Notes under the pieces: generated by a model
Databases searched by the model: none
What the model saw: only the letters and a program-made list of their open reading frames with translations
What the model was told of the DNA's origin: nothing
Source: Peteryoungia aggregata LMG 23059
GTDB taxonomy: Bacteria > Pseudomonadota > Alphaproteobacteria > Rhizobiales > Rhizobiaceae
Reading direction: 5' to 3'
DNA length: 64,000 bases
Assembly (NCBI RefSeq): GCF_030814435.1
Contig: NZ_JAUSUW010000001.1
Location: 248,001-312,000, forward strand
Position numbers and translations under genes: made by a program
Shown here: positions 51,949 to 63,805 of the stretch, one piece after another
Numbering within the stretch: position 1 is the first letter of the stretch
Layout of the letters: every line of letters begins with the position of its first letter

Positions 51949-52523
51949 ATGTTCAGAAATATCGTCAAGTACCTGGCCGTTATGGCATTTGTGCTCCAAG
52001 CCCCCTTCGCCGGCGCGAAGGAAATCCCGATGTGGGAAGGTCTCATCAAGAGCGAGCAACAGAAGAGAGCTGACACGGAGTTGATAGAGGCAGCGCGCAA
52101 AGCTGGCGCCGGTACCTTGGACAAGGCCACCTATCGCGCGATCCAGTTGGGCTGGCAGTTTGTTGCGCAGGGGGATCCCGACATGGCCATCAAACGGTTC
52201 AATCAGGCTTGGCTGTTTGAACCAGCTAACGCTGATATCCACTGGGGATTTGCTGTGGCGACCGCTCTGCAAGGGGCGCCATTATCAACCGTGGAGCGAC
52301 ATTTCGCCAAGGCAGAAAGTCTGAAGAAGAACGATGCCGCGCTCTTTGCCGATCATGGACGCATACTACAGCAACGGGGCGAGAATGAGCGAGCAATCGA
52401 GTATTTCAAAAAATCTCTGAGCATCAACCCCGATCATCGGGATGCGCATGTCGGAATGGTGCTCGCCTCGGCAGCCCTTGGCGACATGAAGACAGCGGAA
52501 GAACACCGAAGGTTGTTAGGCAA

Positions 52524-52527
<4 letters not shown>
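51949..52527 (+). CDS. exported TPR-repeat protein
   Basis: 192 aa with a signal peptide (MFRNIVKYLAVMAFVLQAPF, then AGA cleavage) and three or so tetratricopeptide repeats, clear in ALFADHGRILQQRGENERAI followed by EYFKKSLSINPDHRDAHVGM. Probably periplasmic. It is AT-richer than pccB and pccA and overlaps pccA by 4 bases. TPRs bind protein partners; none is known here. Confidence 0.75.
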
Positions 52528-54529
<2,002 letters not shown>

Positions 54530-54533
<4 letters not shown>

Positions 54534-54934
54534 GGATCAGTCTGCGCAAGGAGCTCGGCATTTTTGGCGCGCTGTTTGCCGCAATGATCATCATGTCGGT
54601 TCTAGACATTTACTATGTCGCTACAGCAGGTGGGTTCTTGCTTCTGACGGGCATTCCAACACCTGGAGGTGCGCCGCTATGGGTGCATGTCATCAACATG
54701 GGCATTAAAGGGTTTTGGGCGGCAGTTGCATATGCAGTGGTCATGAAGACAGTCTTTGGTGGAGTTTCGGCAATTCGCGTTGCGGTGTTGTGGATCTCCG
54801 GGCTCTTGATCATCGCCCTTCTAGGGGGGCTAGCAGACAGTGGCGCCTTGCAGATTTCATCAGCAATGCTTGTGGGCATGGCTGCGTACTTCTTCATCGG
54901 CCAGATCATTGCCAGAGACTGGGTGTCTCGATGA
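54530..54934 (+). CDS. small four-helix membrane protein, unknown
   Basis: 134-aa protein with four hydrophobic segments (FGALFAAMIIMSVLDIYYVA, GIKGFWAAVAYAVVMKTVFG, VAVLWISGLLIIALLGGLAD, MLVGMAAYFFIGQIIA). GTG 54530 overlaps the pccA stop (GTGA), so it is co-translated. It is visibly AT-richer than pccA and is framed by copies of the pccA 3' end, which suggests recent insertion. No family recognised. Confidence 0.7.
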
Positions 54935-54955
54935 GGCTAGGCCATGGATCAATCA

Positions 54956-54976
54956 ATCATGGAGTTCGAGGGGTGA
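54956..54976 (+). repeat. second copy of the pccA 3' end (insertion footprint)
   Basis: Exact repeat of 54513-54533, 443 bases downstream. It is not part of a gene. It indicates that the segment 54534-54955, i.e. the membrane protein, entered at the pccA 3' end with a short duplication of the target. Confidence 0.75.
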
Positions 54977-55001
54977 AGTCGCCTTCGACAATCGCGGCTT
55001 G

Positions 55002-55169
55002 GGTACCCCCCTCTGTCGGCTACGCCGACATCTCCCCCACAAGGGGGGAGAGTGGCCGCTCGCGTTGCGCCTGCCTCACAGATTCGAAGTTACATTTGAG
55101 GCAAAAGGCCGACCCCACTCTGCTCTCCCCCCTTGTGGGGGAGATGTCCGGCAGGACAGAGGGGGGTAT
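55002..55169. repeat. composite palindromic intergenic repeat (RIME-like), copy 3
   Basis: Inverted arms at 55002-55055 and 55123-55169 around a core of about 67 bases; same element as the copies at 6001 and 7330. The left arm has the TGTCGGCTACGCCGACA variant and the right arm the TGTCCGGCAGGACA variant. It separates the pccA unit from parDE. Confidence 0.85.
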
Positions 55170-55203
55170 CCACGCGGCAAACCGGCAGCCGATGCAAAAC
55201 CGC

Positions 55204-55545
55204 CTAGGACAGACGCTTCAGCATATGCCGCTGATGATCCTGTCCACCGAAGAAGACGGCAATGACTTGTACGGTCCGCGTTGTCTCGTAAACGTCGAAA
55301 TAGATGACTGCGCGGTTCTTGGTGACGTGACGCAGACCATCGCCAATCTCCTTCGACAATGTCCCCTGATAGGGCGCGTTCCCGAGGCCAAAGATGTCGC
55401 TGCGGATTCGGCGAACGCGTTCGGATGCTTGATCAAAGGCATCTTCGAGAGGTTCACCCAACTGGGTGTAGGACTGAACAAGATGATCGAAGATCTGCTT
55501 GAGATCGCTCTCGCTTTCTTCCGAAAGTTCGATCTCAAAGACCAT
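55204..55545 (-). CDS. parE: ParE/RelE-fold toxin
   Basis: 113-aa toxin with the ParE layout: an N-terminal FEIELSEESESDLKQIFDHL helix pair, RIRSDIFGLGNAP, IGDGLRHVTKNRAVIYFDVYE and VIAVFFGGQDHQRHMLKRLS. ParE toxins poison gyrase. ATG 55545 lies inside the 3' end of the antitoxin gene (11-base overlap). It sits between pccA and the mutase on the opposite strand. Confidence 0.88.
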   Translation of the reverse strand: MVFEIELSEESESDLKQIFDHLVQSYTQLGEPLEDAFDQASERVRRIRSDIFGLGNAPYQGTLSKEIGDGLRHVTKNRAVIYFDVYETTRTVQVIAVFFGGQDHQRHMLKRLS

Positions 55546-55804
55546 ACTCGGCCTTCTTTGCAGCAATCATCGCCTCGATCCGCTCGTGGCTTTCAGCCTC
55601 AGAGAGGAAAGGCCCCTTGCGCCGACGCTCAATTAGTGCCCGCAACGCCTCGACATCGTCCTCCCGCATCGCTGTCTCCTCCCGCACCAGATCCAGCCCT
55701 CGCTCGACGACAGCGGCAAGGCTTGGAAAATGGCCGTCCTCGACCAGCTTGCGGGCGAATTCTTCCTGCTGCGGCGACAGCGAGACAGAGGCTTTCACGG
55801 TCAT
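55535..55804 (-). CDS. parD: ParD-family antitoxin
   Basis: 89-aa antitoxin with an N-terminal ribbon-helix-helix (MTVKASVSLSPQQEEFARKL, then VEDGHFPSLAAVVERGLDLV) that binds the promoter and a C-terminal acidic helix (RKGPFLSEAESHERIEAMIA) that neutralises ParE. First gene of the pair, as usual for parDE; likely autorepressed. Confidence 0.9.
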   Translation of the reverse strand: MTVKASVSLSPQQEEFARKLVEDGHFPSLAAVVERGLDLVREETAMREDDVEALRALIERRRKGPFLSEAESHERIEAMIAAKKAEYGL

Positions 55805-55916
55805 GGCAAGGCACTCCGGTTGAGGCCTTCAGAATAACCCGACCCCGAAACCCCGTCAAACAGACCTCCCTCGGCGCACCGCCGAAACGCGCAGCCTTCG
55901 CGAAAGGATCGCATCG

Positions 55917-58052
55917 ATGACCAAGAAAACCATCGCCGACTGGCAGGCGCTTGCCGAGAAGGAATTGAAGCGTCCGGCCGACAGCCTTGTCTGGAACACG
56001 CCCGAGGGCATTCCGGTCAAGCCGCTTTATACGACGGACGATATCGCCGGCATCGGCCATCTCGACAGCCTGCCGGGCTTTGCCCCCTTCGTGCGCGGAC
56101 CGCGTGCTACGATGTATGCCGGGCGCCCCTGGACGATCCGGCAATATGCCGGCTTCTCGACGGCAGAGGAGAGTAACGCTTTCTATCGCAAGGCGCTTGC
56201 TGCGGGTCAGCAGGGCGTATCCGTCGCCTTCGACCTTGCGACCCATCGCGGCTATGACTCGGATCATCCCCGTGTCGAGGGCGATGTCGGCAAGGCGGGT
56301 GTGGCAATCGACAGCGTCGAGGACATGAAGATCCTGTTCGACGGCATCCCGCTTCAGGATATCTCCGTCTCGATGACCATGAACGGTGCCGTTATCCCGA
56401 TCCTCGCCAATTTCATTGTCACCGGCGAGGAACAGGGCGTTTCGCGCGAAAAACTGTCCGGGACCATCCAGAACGACATCCTCAAGGAGTTCATGGTCCG
56501 CAACACCTATATCTACCCGCCCGAACCCTCGATGCGGATCATCGCCGACATCATCGAATATACGGCGAAGGAGATGCCGAAGTTCAACTCGATCTCGATC
56601 TCCGGCTATCACATGCAGGAGGCAGGCGCGACGTTGGTGCAGGAACTGGCCTTCACACTGGCCGACGGGCGCGAATATGTTCGTGCTGCCATCGCCAAGG
56701 GCCTGAATGTCGATGAATTCGCCGGGCGCCTCTCCTTCTTCTTTGCCATTGGCATGAACTTCTTCATGGAGGCGGCAAAGCTGCGCGCCGCCCGCCTGCT
56801 CTGGACCCGCATCATGCAGGAATTCGAGCCGAAGAAGGCGTCGAGCCTGATGCTGCGCACCCATTGCCAGACCTCGGGCGTGTCGCTGGCCGAACAGGAC
56901 CCCTACAACAACATCGTCCGCACCGCCTTCGAGGCGATGTCGGCGGTACTCGGCGGCACCCAGTCGCTACACACAAACTCTTTTGACGAGGCGATTGCGC
57001 TGCCGACGGAATTCTCCGCCCGCATTGCCCGCAACACCCAGCTGATCCTGCAGCATGAGACGGGCGTGACCAAGGTCGTCGATCCGCTGGCCGGCTCCTA
57101 TTATGTCGAGAGCCTGACCAACGACATGGCCGATAAAGCCTGGGCCCTGATCGAGGAAATCGAGCGGCTGGGCGGCATGACCAAGGCCGTCGATGACGGC
57201 TTGCCGAAGCGCCTGATCGAGGAGGCCGCGACCCGTCGTCAGGCAGCTGTCGACCGTGCCGAGGAGGTGATCGTCGGCGTCAATAAATACCGCCTCGAAA
57301 ACGAGGAGCCGATCGATATCCTGCAGATCGACAACACCGCCGTTCGTCTGTCGCAGATCAAGCGCATCGAGCAGACGCGCCGCCAGCGTGACCCGAAGCG
57401 GGTCAGCGAAACGCTGGCACGCCTCACCGAAATCGCTCGCTCAGGCGAGGGAAACCTCCTCGAAGCCGCAGTGGACGCGGCTCGCGCCCGCGCCACCGTC
57501 GGCGAAATCTCGGATGCCATGCGCGCGGTCTTCGGCGATCACATTGCGGTCCCCGAAGTGGTGCATGACATCTATGGCAAGGCCTATGAAGGCGATCCGG
57601 AAATGGAGACGCTGTCCACCCGCCTCAAGGATTACGGCAAGGCGGCTTCCAAGCCGCGCATCCTGATCGCCAAGCTCGGCCAGGATGGCCATGATCGTGG
57701 CGCCAAGGTGATTGCATCCGCCTTCGGTGACATCGGCTTCGATGTGGTGGCAGGGCCTCTCTTTCAGACGCCGGACGAAGCGGCCGATCTCGCCGTCGCC
57801 AACAAGGTCCAGGTCGTCGGCATGTCCTCGCTCGCCGCCGGTCACAAGACGCTCGCCCCACAGCTGGTCGAGGCGCTGAAGGCCAAGGGCGCCCATGACG
57901 TGATCGTGGTCGTCGGCGGGGTCATTCCGCGCCAGGATTATGACTTCCTGCTGGAGCATGGCGTCTCCGCCGTCTTCGGTCCCGGCACCAATGTCATGGA
58001 TGCCGCGCGCTCGGTGCTTGACCTCCTGGAGGGTCGCCTGCGAAACAGTTGA
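55917..58052 (+). CDS. methylmalonyl-CoA mutase
   Basis: Single-chain B12-dependent mutase (711 aa) that converts methylmalonyl-CoA to succinyl-CoA, the last step after propionyl-CoA carboxylase. N-terminal catalytic barrel with [28 protein letters not shown] and [15 protein letters not shown]-terminal cobalamin domain with [18 protein letters not shown] (DxHxxG), SSLAAGHKT and VVGGVIP. The epimerase is not in the window. Known in Sinorhizobium as bhbA. A GMC oxidoreductase follows after 22 bases. Confidence 0.96.
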   Translation: MTKKTIADWQALAEKELKRPADSLVWNTPEGIPVKPLYTTDDIAGIGHLDSLPGFAPFVRGPRATMYAGRPWTIRQYAGFSTAEESNAFYRKALAAGQQGVSVAFDLATHRGYDSDHPRVEGDVGKAGVAIDSVEDMKILFDGIPLQDISVSMTMNGAVIPILANFIVTGEEQGVSREKLSGTIQNDILKEFMVRNTYIYPPEPSMRIIADIIEYTAKEMPKFNSISISGYHMQEAGATLVQELAFTLADGREYVRAAIAKGLNVDEFAGRLSFFFAIGMNFFMEAAKLRAARLLWTRIMQEFEPKKASSLMLRTHCQTSGVSLAEQDPYNNIVRTAFEAMSAVLGGTQSLHTNSFDEAIALPTEFSARIARNTQLILQHETGVTKVVDPLAGSYYVESLTNDMADKAWALIEEIERLGGMTKAVDDGLPKRLIEEAATRRQAAVDRAEEVIVGVNKYRLENEEPIDILQIDNTAVRLSQIKRIEQTRRQRDPKRVSETLARLTEIARSGEGNLLEAAVDAARARATVGEISDAMRAVFGDHIAVPEVVHDIYGKAYEGDPEMETLSTRLKDYGKAASKPRILIAKLGQDGHDRGAKVIASAFGDIGFDVVAGPLFQTPDEAADLAVANKVQVVGMSSLAAGHKTLAPQLVEALKAKGAHDVIVVVGGVIPRQDYDFLLEHGVSAVFGPGTNVMDAARSVLDLLEGRLRNS

Positions 58053-58074
58053 GGCTGACGGCTCGGGGAGGGGC

Positions 58075-59670
58075 ATGGAGACCTACGATTACATCGTCAT
58101 CGGCGCCGGCACAGCCGGCTGCCTGCTGGCCAACCGGCTCTCCGCCGATCCCACGCGCCGCGTGCTGCTGCTGGAGGCCGGCGGCAGCGACAATTATCAC
58201 TGGATCCATATCCCGGTCGGCTATCTCTATTGCATCAACAATCCCCGCACCGACTGGTGTTTCAAGACGGAAGTCGAGCCGGGCCTGAACGGTCGCGCCA
58301 TCGGCTATCCCAGAGGTAAGGTGCTTGGCGGCTGCTCCTCGATCAACGGCATGATCTATATGCGCGGCCAGGCCCGCGACTACGACCAATGGCGCCAGAT
58401 GGGCTGTGAAGGCTGGGGCTGGGATGACGTGCTGCCGCTCTTCAAAAAGACCGAAGACTTCCACCGGGGCGCCGACGACAAGCATGGTTCAGGCGGCGAA
58501 TGGCGGGTGGAGAAGGCGCGCCTGCGCTGGCAGGTGCTGGAAGCCTTTCGCGAGGCGGCCAAACAGGCAGGCATCCCGGAAACCGACGACTTCAATCGCG
58601 GCGACAACGAGGGCTCCGGCTTCTTCGAGGTCAACCAGCGCTCCGGCATCCGCTGGAACACGGCGAAGGCCTTTCTGAAGCCGGTCCGGCACCGTAAGAA
58701 TCTGACCATCCTCACCCGCGCCCATGTCAAGCGGCTGACCATTGAGGGCGACCGCGTAACCGGCGCCGACGTCCATCACGACGGTGAGTTGAAACGCTTC
58801 GCCGCCCGCCGCGAGGTCGTGCTGTCAGCCGGTGCCATCGGCTCGCCGCAGATCCTCGAACTCTCCGGCATTGGCCGCGGTGACGTCCTGCAGAATGCCG
58901 GGATAGAAACGGTGCGCGAAGTGCCAGCCGTCGGCGAAAACCTGCAGGACCACCTTCAGCTCCGCCTCGTCTTCAAGGTCAAGGGCGTGCCGACCCTCAA
59001 CGAACGCGCGTCGAGCCTACTCGGCAAGGCGATGATCGGGCTGGAATATGCGCTCCGCCGCTCGGGGCCGATGTCCATGGCGCCGAGCCAGCTCGGCATC
59101 TTCACCCGGTCCGGCCCGGACAAGGAAACCGCCGACCTCGAATATCATGTCCAGCCGGTCTCGCTCGACAAGTTCGGTGACCCCGTTCATCCCTTCCCGG
59201 CGATGACGGCAAGCGTCTGCAATCTGAGACCCGAAAGCCGAGGCTCGGTGCACATATCGGGACCGGACTTCACCGCCCAACCGAAGATCGCGCCGAACTA
59301 CCTCTCGACACCTGGCGACCGCGACGTCGCCGTCCGCTCGATCCGCCTCACCCGCCGCATCGCCTCCCAGCCTGCCTTTGCGCGCTATCAGCCGCAAGAA
59401 TATCGCCCCGGACCTGATCTCGAAAGCGATTTGGATCTGGAGAAGGCCGCCGGCGACATCGGCACAACGATCTTTCACCCCGTCGGCACCTGCCGCATGG
59501 GTGCCGATCTCGACAGCGTCGTGGATACGCGGCTCAGGCTGAGAGCACTGAAAGGCCTGCGCATCGCCGATGCCTCGGTGATGCCGACCATCACCTCGGG
59601 CAACACCAATTCCCCGACCCTGATGATCGCCGAAAAGGCCGCAGCGATGATCCTGGAAGATCACCGCTGA
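58075..59670 (+). CDS. GMC-family FAD-dependent oxidoreductase (alcohol/choline dehydrogenase-like)
   Basis: 531-aa flavoprotein with the FAD motif DYIVIGAGTAGCLLANRLS, GMC signature 1 (GKVLGGCSSINGMIYMRGQ), signature 2 (GAIGSPQILELSGIG) and the catalytic C-terminus FHPVGTCRMG and SGNTNSPTLMIAEKAA. It oxidises a primary alcohol, possibly choline or an aliphatic alcohol. ATG 58075 follows GGGGAGGGG. Context does not reveal the substrate. Confidence 0.92.
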   Translation: METYDYIVIGAGTAGCLLANRLSADPTRRVLLLEAGGSDNYHWIHIPVGYLYCINNPRTDWCFKTEVEPGLNGRAIGYPRGKVLGGCSSINGMIYMRGQARDYDQWRQMGCEGWGWDDVLPLFKKTEDFHRGADDKHGSGGEWRVEKARLRWQVLEAFREAAKQAGIPETDDFNRGDNEGSGFFEVNQRSGIRWNTAKAFLKPVRHRKNLTILTRAHVKRLTIEGDRVTGADVHHDGELKRFAARREVVLSAGAIGSPQILELSGIGRGDVLQNAGIETVREVPAVGENLQDHLQLRLVFKVKGVPTLNERASSLLGKAMIGLEYALRRSGPMSMAPSQLGIFTRSGPDKETADLEYHVQPVSLDKFGDPVHPFPAMTASVCNLRPESRGSVHISGPDFTAQPKIAPNYLSTPGDRDVAVRSIRLTRRIASQPAFARYQPQEYRPGPDLESDLDLEKAAGDIGTTIFHPVGTCRMGADLDSVVDTRLRLRALKGLRIADASVMPTITSGNTNSPTLMIAEKAAAMILEDHR

Positions 59671-59679
59671 GCGCTCACA

Positions 59680-60480
59680 TCAGCTGCGATCGTCTGCATT
59701 CGCCCCAAGCAGTTTCGGCAGATCGCCAAAGCGTGCCACAAGCCCGAAGACCGTGGCAGCGATCGCCACAAACAGGATCGTCACCGAAGCCATGACCGGC
59801 GTATAGCCGTAGCGCAGCGCGTTGAAGATCTTGATCGGCAGGGTCTCCATTACGAACCCGACCGTCATGTAAGCCACGATGTATTCGTTGAGCGAGAGCA
59901 CGAAAGCGAAGGCATAACCTGACACGAGGTAGGGCGCGATCAGCGGCAGCACGACCGTCCGAAAAATCGTCCGGTCGTCGGCGCCCATGGTGGCGGCCGC
60001 CTCGACCAGTGAGCGGTCAATCGCCGAGAAACCGAGCGAGAGCGTCACGAGCGGCAACGTCACGAAGAAGATCGCGTGACTGATGACCGCCGTCCAGGGC
60101 TGGCCATAGAAGCCGGTCGCGGCCCAGAAGGTGAGCAAGCCCAGCGCCGTGATGACGGGCGGCAGCGTGAAGGGCGCGATGCCCAGCAACTGGAAGACCT
60201 GCGCCCAGGGTGCAAGACGCCGCCAGAGGAACCAGGCGAGCGGCAGCGCAATCGCAACCGCAAGAGCCGCTGCACAAAGCGCCAGGATGACCGAGGCGAA
60301 GAAGGCCGCGCGCCAGCCCGGATCGGTAAAGATCGCGCCGTACCACGAAAGCGAAAAGCCCTGCGGCGGGAAATTTAGGCTCTGCTTGGCATTCACCGAG
60401 ACGCCGGCAACGACGACGATGGGGGCGGCGAGGAAGATGCCGATGAGGGTGAAGTAGAGACGGGTCAGGATCGTGTTCAT
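59680..60480 (-). CDS. polyamine/guanidino-type ABC transporter permease (PotC family)
   Basis: 266-aa inner-membrane subunit with the PotC-type N-terminal FTLIGIFLAAPIVVVAGVSV helix, a VEAAATMGADDRTIFRTVVLP EAA loop and LSLNEYIVAYMTVGF. Last gene of a minus-strand operon that starts with the agmatinase-type gene beyond 64000. ATG 60480 overlaps the other permease's stop by 4 bases; an upstream in-frame start at 60624 lies inside that gene. Confidence 0.92.
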   Translation of the reverse strand: MNTILTRLYFTLIGIFLAAPIVVVAGVSVNAKQSLNFPPQGFSLSWYGAIFTDPGWRAAFFASVILALCAAALAVAIALPLAWFLWRRLAPWAQVFQLLGIAPFTLPPVITALGLLTFWAATGFYGQPWTAVISHAIFFVTLPLVTLSLGFSAIDRSLVEAAATMGADDRTIFRTVVLPLIAPYLVSGYAFAFVLSLNEYIVAYMTVGFVMETLPIKIFNALRYGYTPVMASVTILFVAIAATVFGLVARFGDLPKLLGANADDRS

Positions 60481-61331
60481 GCCGCCTCTCCCTTGCGACC
60501 GATCAGCAGCGTCAGCGCCACCATGCCCAGCGTGACCAGCACGAGGAACACGGCCATGGCGGCTGCGAACGGCATGTTCGACTGGTAGATCGCCTGATCG
60601 GTAATCAGCACCGACAGCGTCCAATGCGAGGGCCGACCGAGGATCTGCGGCAGCAGATAGGAGCCAAGCGCGAAGATGAAGACCATGATCAGCGTGGCGA
60701 TCAGCGTATTGCGCAGCGCCGGCACGACCACCGTGAAGAAGGCCTTGATCGGCGAAGCGCCAAGCGTGCGGGCCGCTTCCGTTAGCGTTGGATCAAGCCG
60801 GACGAGGGCGGGATAAAGCACGAGCACCGTATAGGGCAGCGCCTGATAGGTCATGCCAGTCAGAACCGCGCCGAAATTCGGCATCAGCGCCACGGGCTTT
60901 TCCATGAGGCCGATCATGACCAGCAGGTTGGTGATGCCGGCGGTGCGCGAGAACAGCGTCGACCAGGCAAAGCCGATAATGACTTCGGAAAGCGACAGGA
61001 TGGAGAGGAGCGCGACGAGCCACAGCACCTGGGCTTTGCGCGACATGCGCGCCAGCAGATAGGTGAACGGTAGCGCCAGCGTCACGCAGACCACTGCGAC
61101 AGCGACCGCCAGCATCAGCGAGAAGCTGAGCACGCCACCAAAGAAGAAGGACAGGAAGCGGGCGTAGTTGTCGAAGACGAAATCGGGCGAATAGAAACCC
61201 GCCGGATCGCGGCGGAAGAAAGAGACGGCGATCATCGTCGCAAAGGGCACGACGAAGAACAGGATCAGCATGCCCGCCGGAAAGGCAAGCGGCGCATAGT
61301 CGAGTGCGGTTTTCGGGGGCTCGCGTCTCAT
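60477..61331 (-). CDS. polyamine/guanidino-type ABC transporter permease (PotB family)
   Basis: 284-aa permease: MRREPPKTALDYAPLAFPAG, first helix MLILFFVVPFATMIAVSFF, EAA loop TEAARTLGASPIKAFFTVVV and ALGSYLLPQILGRPSHWTL. It overlaps the ATPase gene by 4 bases upstream and the partner permease by 4 bases downstream, so all three membrane-complex genes are translationally coupled. Confidence 0.92.
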   Translation of the reverse strand: MRREPPKTALDYAPLAFPAGMLILFFVVPFATMIAVSFFRRDPAGFYSPDFVFDNYARFLSFFFGGVLSFSLMLAVAVAVVCVTLALPFTYLLARMSRKAQVLWLVALLSILSLSEVIIGFAWSTLFSRTAGITNLLVMIGLMEKPVALMPNFGAVLTGMTYQALPYTVLVLYPALVRLDPTLTEAARTLGASPIKAFFTVVVPALRNTLIATLIMVFIFALGSYLLPQILGRPSHWTLSVLITDQAIYQSNMPFAAAMAVFLVLVTLGMVALTLLIGRKGEAA

Positions 61332-62365
61332 GCCGACAGCACCACGGCAGTTTCGGGGTCGATGACGATGCCGACATCCTGACCGACAGTCACGACCGGC
61401 CGTTCGCGCGGCGTCGAGACGGCAACGACTTCGGTCCCGGCGACATCGAGGAAGGTTTCGATCGTACCGCCGAGATCGCGGATGAAGGTGACCTTGCCGG
61501 TGATACGGCCTTCGCCGGGGGCCGCGAGCTTGACGTCCTCGGGCCGAACCGAGAGGCTGACCTGCCCCTGCCCCGGGGGTGCCGAGATGCCGGCGACGCT
61601 ATGGCCAAGCACAAGCGCCGTTCCACCTTGCGCTGTCAGCGGCAGGAGATTGGTCGAACCGATGAAGTCGGCCACGAAGCGGTCTGCCGGCTTGCGATAG
61701 ATCTCGATCGGGCTTGCCGCCTGACGGATCTTGCCCCCGTTCATGACGACAACCGTATCTGCCATGGTCATCGCTTCGCGCTGATCGTGGGTAACGACAA
61801 TGGTGGTGATGCCGAGCTGCTGCTGCAGCTTGCGCAGCTCCACCTGCATCGCTTCGCGCAGCTTGGCATCAAGCGCCGACAGCGGCTCGTCGAGCAGGAA
61901 GAGTTTGGGCGAAATGGCGAGCGCCCGCGCAATCGCCACACGCTGCCGCTGGCCGCCGGAAAGCTTGTGCACCGGACGGTCGGCATAACCGGTGAGGTGG
62001 ATCATGGAGAGCAGCTCGTCGACCCGCTTCACCTGCTCTTCGCGACCGATGCCACGGATGCGCAAGGGATAGGCGATGTTCTCGCCGACGGTCAGATGCG
62101 GGAAGAGCGCCAGCGACTGGAAAACCATGCCGAGATCACGCTTATGCGTCGGCACCTGCGTGATGTCGCGGCCATCAAGCACGATCGCGCCATGGGTCGG
62201 ACTGTCGAGCCCGGCGACCATCCGAAGCAGCGTGGTCTTGCCGCAGCCGGAGGGGCCGAGCAGGCAGACGAAGGTGCCGTGCGGCACGGAAAGCTCGACA
62301 TTGTCGACCGCCGTGAACGGGCCGAACTGCTTGGTGACGGAATTGAGGGCGAGGCCAGACATCAT
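61328..62365 (-). CDS. polyamine-type ABC transporter ATP-binding protein (PotA family)
   Basis: 345-aa ATPase with Walker [11 protein letters not shown]-loop FQSLALFPHL, signature LSGGQRQRVAIARAL, Walker [14 protein letters not shown]-loop VVTHDQREA and a C-terminal TOBE domain (LSVRPEDVKLAAPGEG). It is a more distant relative of the ATPase at 14592, so the two importers arose independently. Start ATG 62365 or 62362. A composite repeat lies between it and the binding-protein gene upstream. Confidence 0.93.
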   Translation of the reverse strand: MMSGLALNSVTKQFGPFTAVDNVELSVPHGTFVCLLGPSGCGKTTLLRMVAGLDSPTHGAIVLDGRDITQVPTHKRDLGMVFQSLALFPHLTVGENIAYPLRIRGIGREEQVKRVDELLSMIHLTGYADRPVHKLSGGQRQRVAIARALAISPKLFLLDEPLSALDAKLREAMQVELRKLQQQLGITTIVVTHDQREAMTMADTVVVMNGGKIRQAASPIEIYRKPADRFVADFIGSTNLLPLTAQGGTALVLGHSVAGISAPPGQGQVSLSVRPEDVKLAAPGEGRITGKVTFIRDLGGTIETFLDVAGTEVVAVSTPRERPVVTVGQDVGIVIDPETAVVLSA

Positions 62366-62497
62366 GTCTCCGAAATCAAATGGTGTAGGCTCAAAGCCCT
62401 TTGGCGCGGCAATAGCATCTCACGCCCGAATTGTCTTGCACACGGCTAGGATCGAATACTGCACGATATGCGTTTGAGACTGGAGGCTGGGGCATTT

Positions 62498-62614
62498 GCC
62501 CCTCACCCTACCCTCTCCCCGCAAGCGGGGAGAGGGGAAGCAGGCGCCGCGCGATCCGCGTGTCTCCTTCTCCCCGCGTGCGGGGAGAAGGTGCCGGCAG
62601 GCGGATGAGGGGCA
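62498..62614. repeat. palindromic intergenic mosaic repeat (second type) inside the ABC operon
   Basis: Bounded by an outer 9-base inverted repeat (TGCCCCTCA at 62498-62506, TGAGGGGCA at 62606-62614) and containing two perfect hairpins, CCCTCTCCCCGC (62511-62536) and CCTTCTCCCCGC (62566-62591), each with a 2-base loop. This is a common rhizobial repeat unlike the type at 6001, 7330 and 55002. It sits between the binding-protein and ATPase genes, where it can act as an mRNA 3' stabiliser. Confidence 0.85.
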
Positions 62615-62630
62615 ACCGCCCCCAGCATCA

Positions 62631-63719
62631 TCAACCGACGATCAGTTCCGTCCACTTCTGGTTCAGCCAGTCCGACTTGGTCTGGTAGAGATCATAACGC
62701 GGCGTGATCGGCTCGATATCCGAAGAGACGGACGCAAATTCGGCATCGGTCAGGTCGAGCAATTCGCGCTTGACCGTCGGGGCCGTGCCGACCTTGCGCG
62801 ACAGGGTCGCCTGGATCGACGGCTGGCACATATAGTCGATGAAGATATGCGCTTCTTCCGACTTGGTCGAGGCACGCGACAGCGCCCAGCAACCGGAATC
62901 CTGAATGCCGCCTTCCTTCGGGAAGGTCGAGCGGACCGGCTGGCCATCGGCTGCGGCAAGACCCGTGACGTCGTGGTAATACTGGCCCATCGGGATCTCG
63001 CCGGATTTCAGCGACTGCTCGAACTGGGCTTCGTCGCGATACCAGAGGCGCACATTCGGCTTCACTTCGGCAAGCTTGTCGAAAGCCTTCAGGATGCCTT
63101 CTTCGGTATCAAGGGCATTGGTGCCGCCGAAATGGGTCTTGGCGGTCACTTCCAGCAAAAAGGAGTTGGACACGAGCGCCAGCAGGCCGAGCTTGTCGGC
63201 ATTGGCCGGATCCCAGAGCGCATTCCAGGAGGTCGGCGCTTCCTTGAAGACATCCGTATTGGTGACGAGCGTGATGTACCAGGCAACGGCGCCGACGCCG
63301 GCGACACGACCATCCGGATACTTGTTGACGAAACGGTCGATCAGGCCCGAGGCATTCTTGATCTTCGCCATATCGATCGGCGCCCAGAGCTCGGTCGCTT
63401 GCCCCTTCAGCATGGCGACCTGCGACATCATCGAGAGGTCGGCCGGAGCTTGGCCGGCCTTGGCGGCCTGCTCGAGCTGCACCAACCAGGCTTCACCGGT
63501 CGGCTCAGCCACGGATTCGACGGCAATCCCGGTTGCCTTGGTGAATTCCGGGAAGATGTTCTTGTCGAATGAGTCTTTGAAGTAACCGCCATAGACGCCG
63601 ATCTTGATCGACTTGTCCTGGGCGCGCAGGATCGACGGCATGGCAAGCGCGCCGGCAGCGGCGAGCGAGCCTGCGAGCACGCTGCGACGGCTGACGGAAG
63701 TGGAGAGAATGTCTTTCAT
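62631..63719 (-). CDS. extracellular solute-binding protein, polyamine type (Tat signal)
   Basis: 362-aa periplasmic binding protein. The N-terminus VSRRSVLAGSLAAAGALAMP is a twin-arginine signal rather than a plain Sec signal, so it may be exported folded. The core reads IKIGVYGGYFKDSFDKNIFP, ALWDPANADKLGLL and GIQDSGCWALSRAS. Belongs with the permeases downstream. Next to an agmatinase-family gene, so agmatine or another guanidino compound is a plausible ligand. Confidence 0.9.
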   Translation of the reverse strand: MKDILSTSVSRRSVLAGSLAAAGALAMPSILRAQDKSIKIGVYGGYFKDSFDKNIFPEFTKATGIAVESVAEPTGEAWLVQLEQAAKAGQAPADLSMMSQVAMLKGQATELWAPIDMAKIKNASGLIDRFVNKYPDGRVAGVGAVAWYITLVTNTDVFKEAPTSWNALWDPANADKLGLLALVSNSFLLEVTAKTHFGGTNALDTEEGILKAFDKLAEVKPNVRLWYRDEAQFEQSLKSGEIPMGQYYHDVTGLAAADGQPVRSTFPKEGGIQDSGCWALSRASTKSEEAHIFIDYMCQPSIQATLSRKVGTAPTVKRELLDLTDAEFASVSSDIEPITPRYDLYQTKSDWLNQKWTELIVG

Positions 63720-63805
63720 GGTCCTGTTCCCTTGTTTTGGTTGAGGCGTTCGTCGCCCGTTTTCGGTTCTGGCCGTGCGGTGCGAACCGCCCGGAATGTC
63801 TCTGC

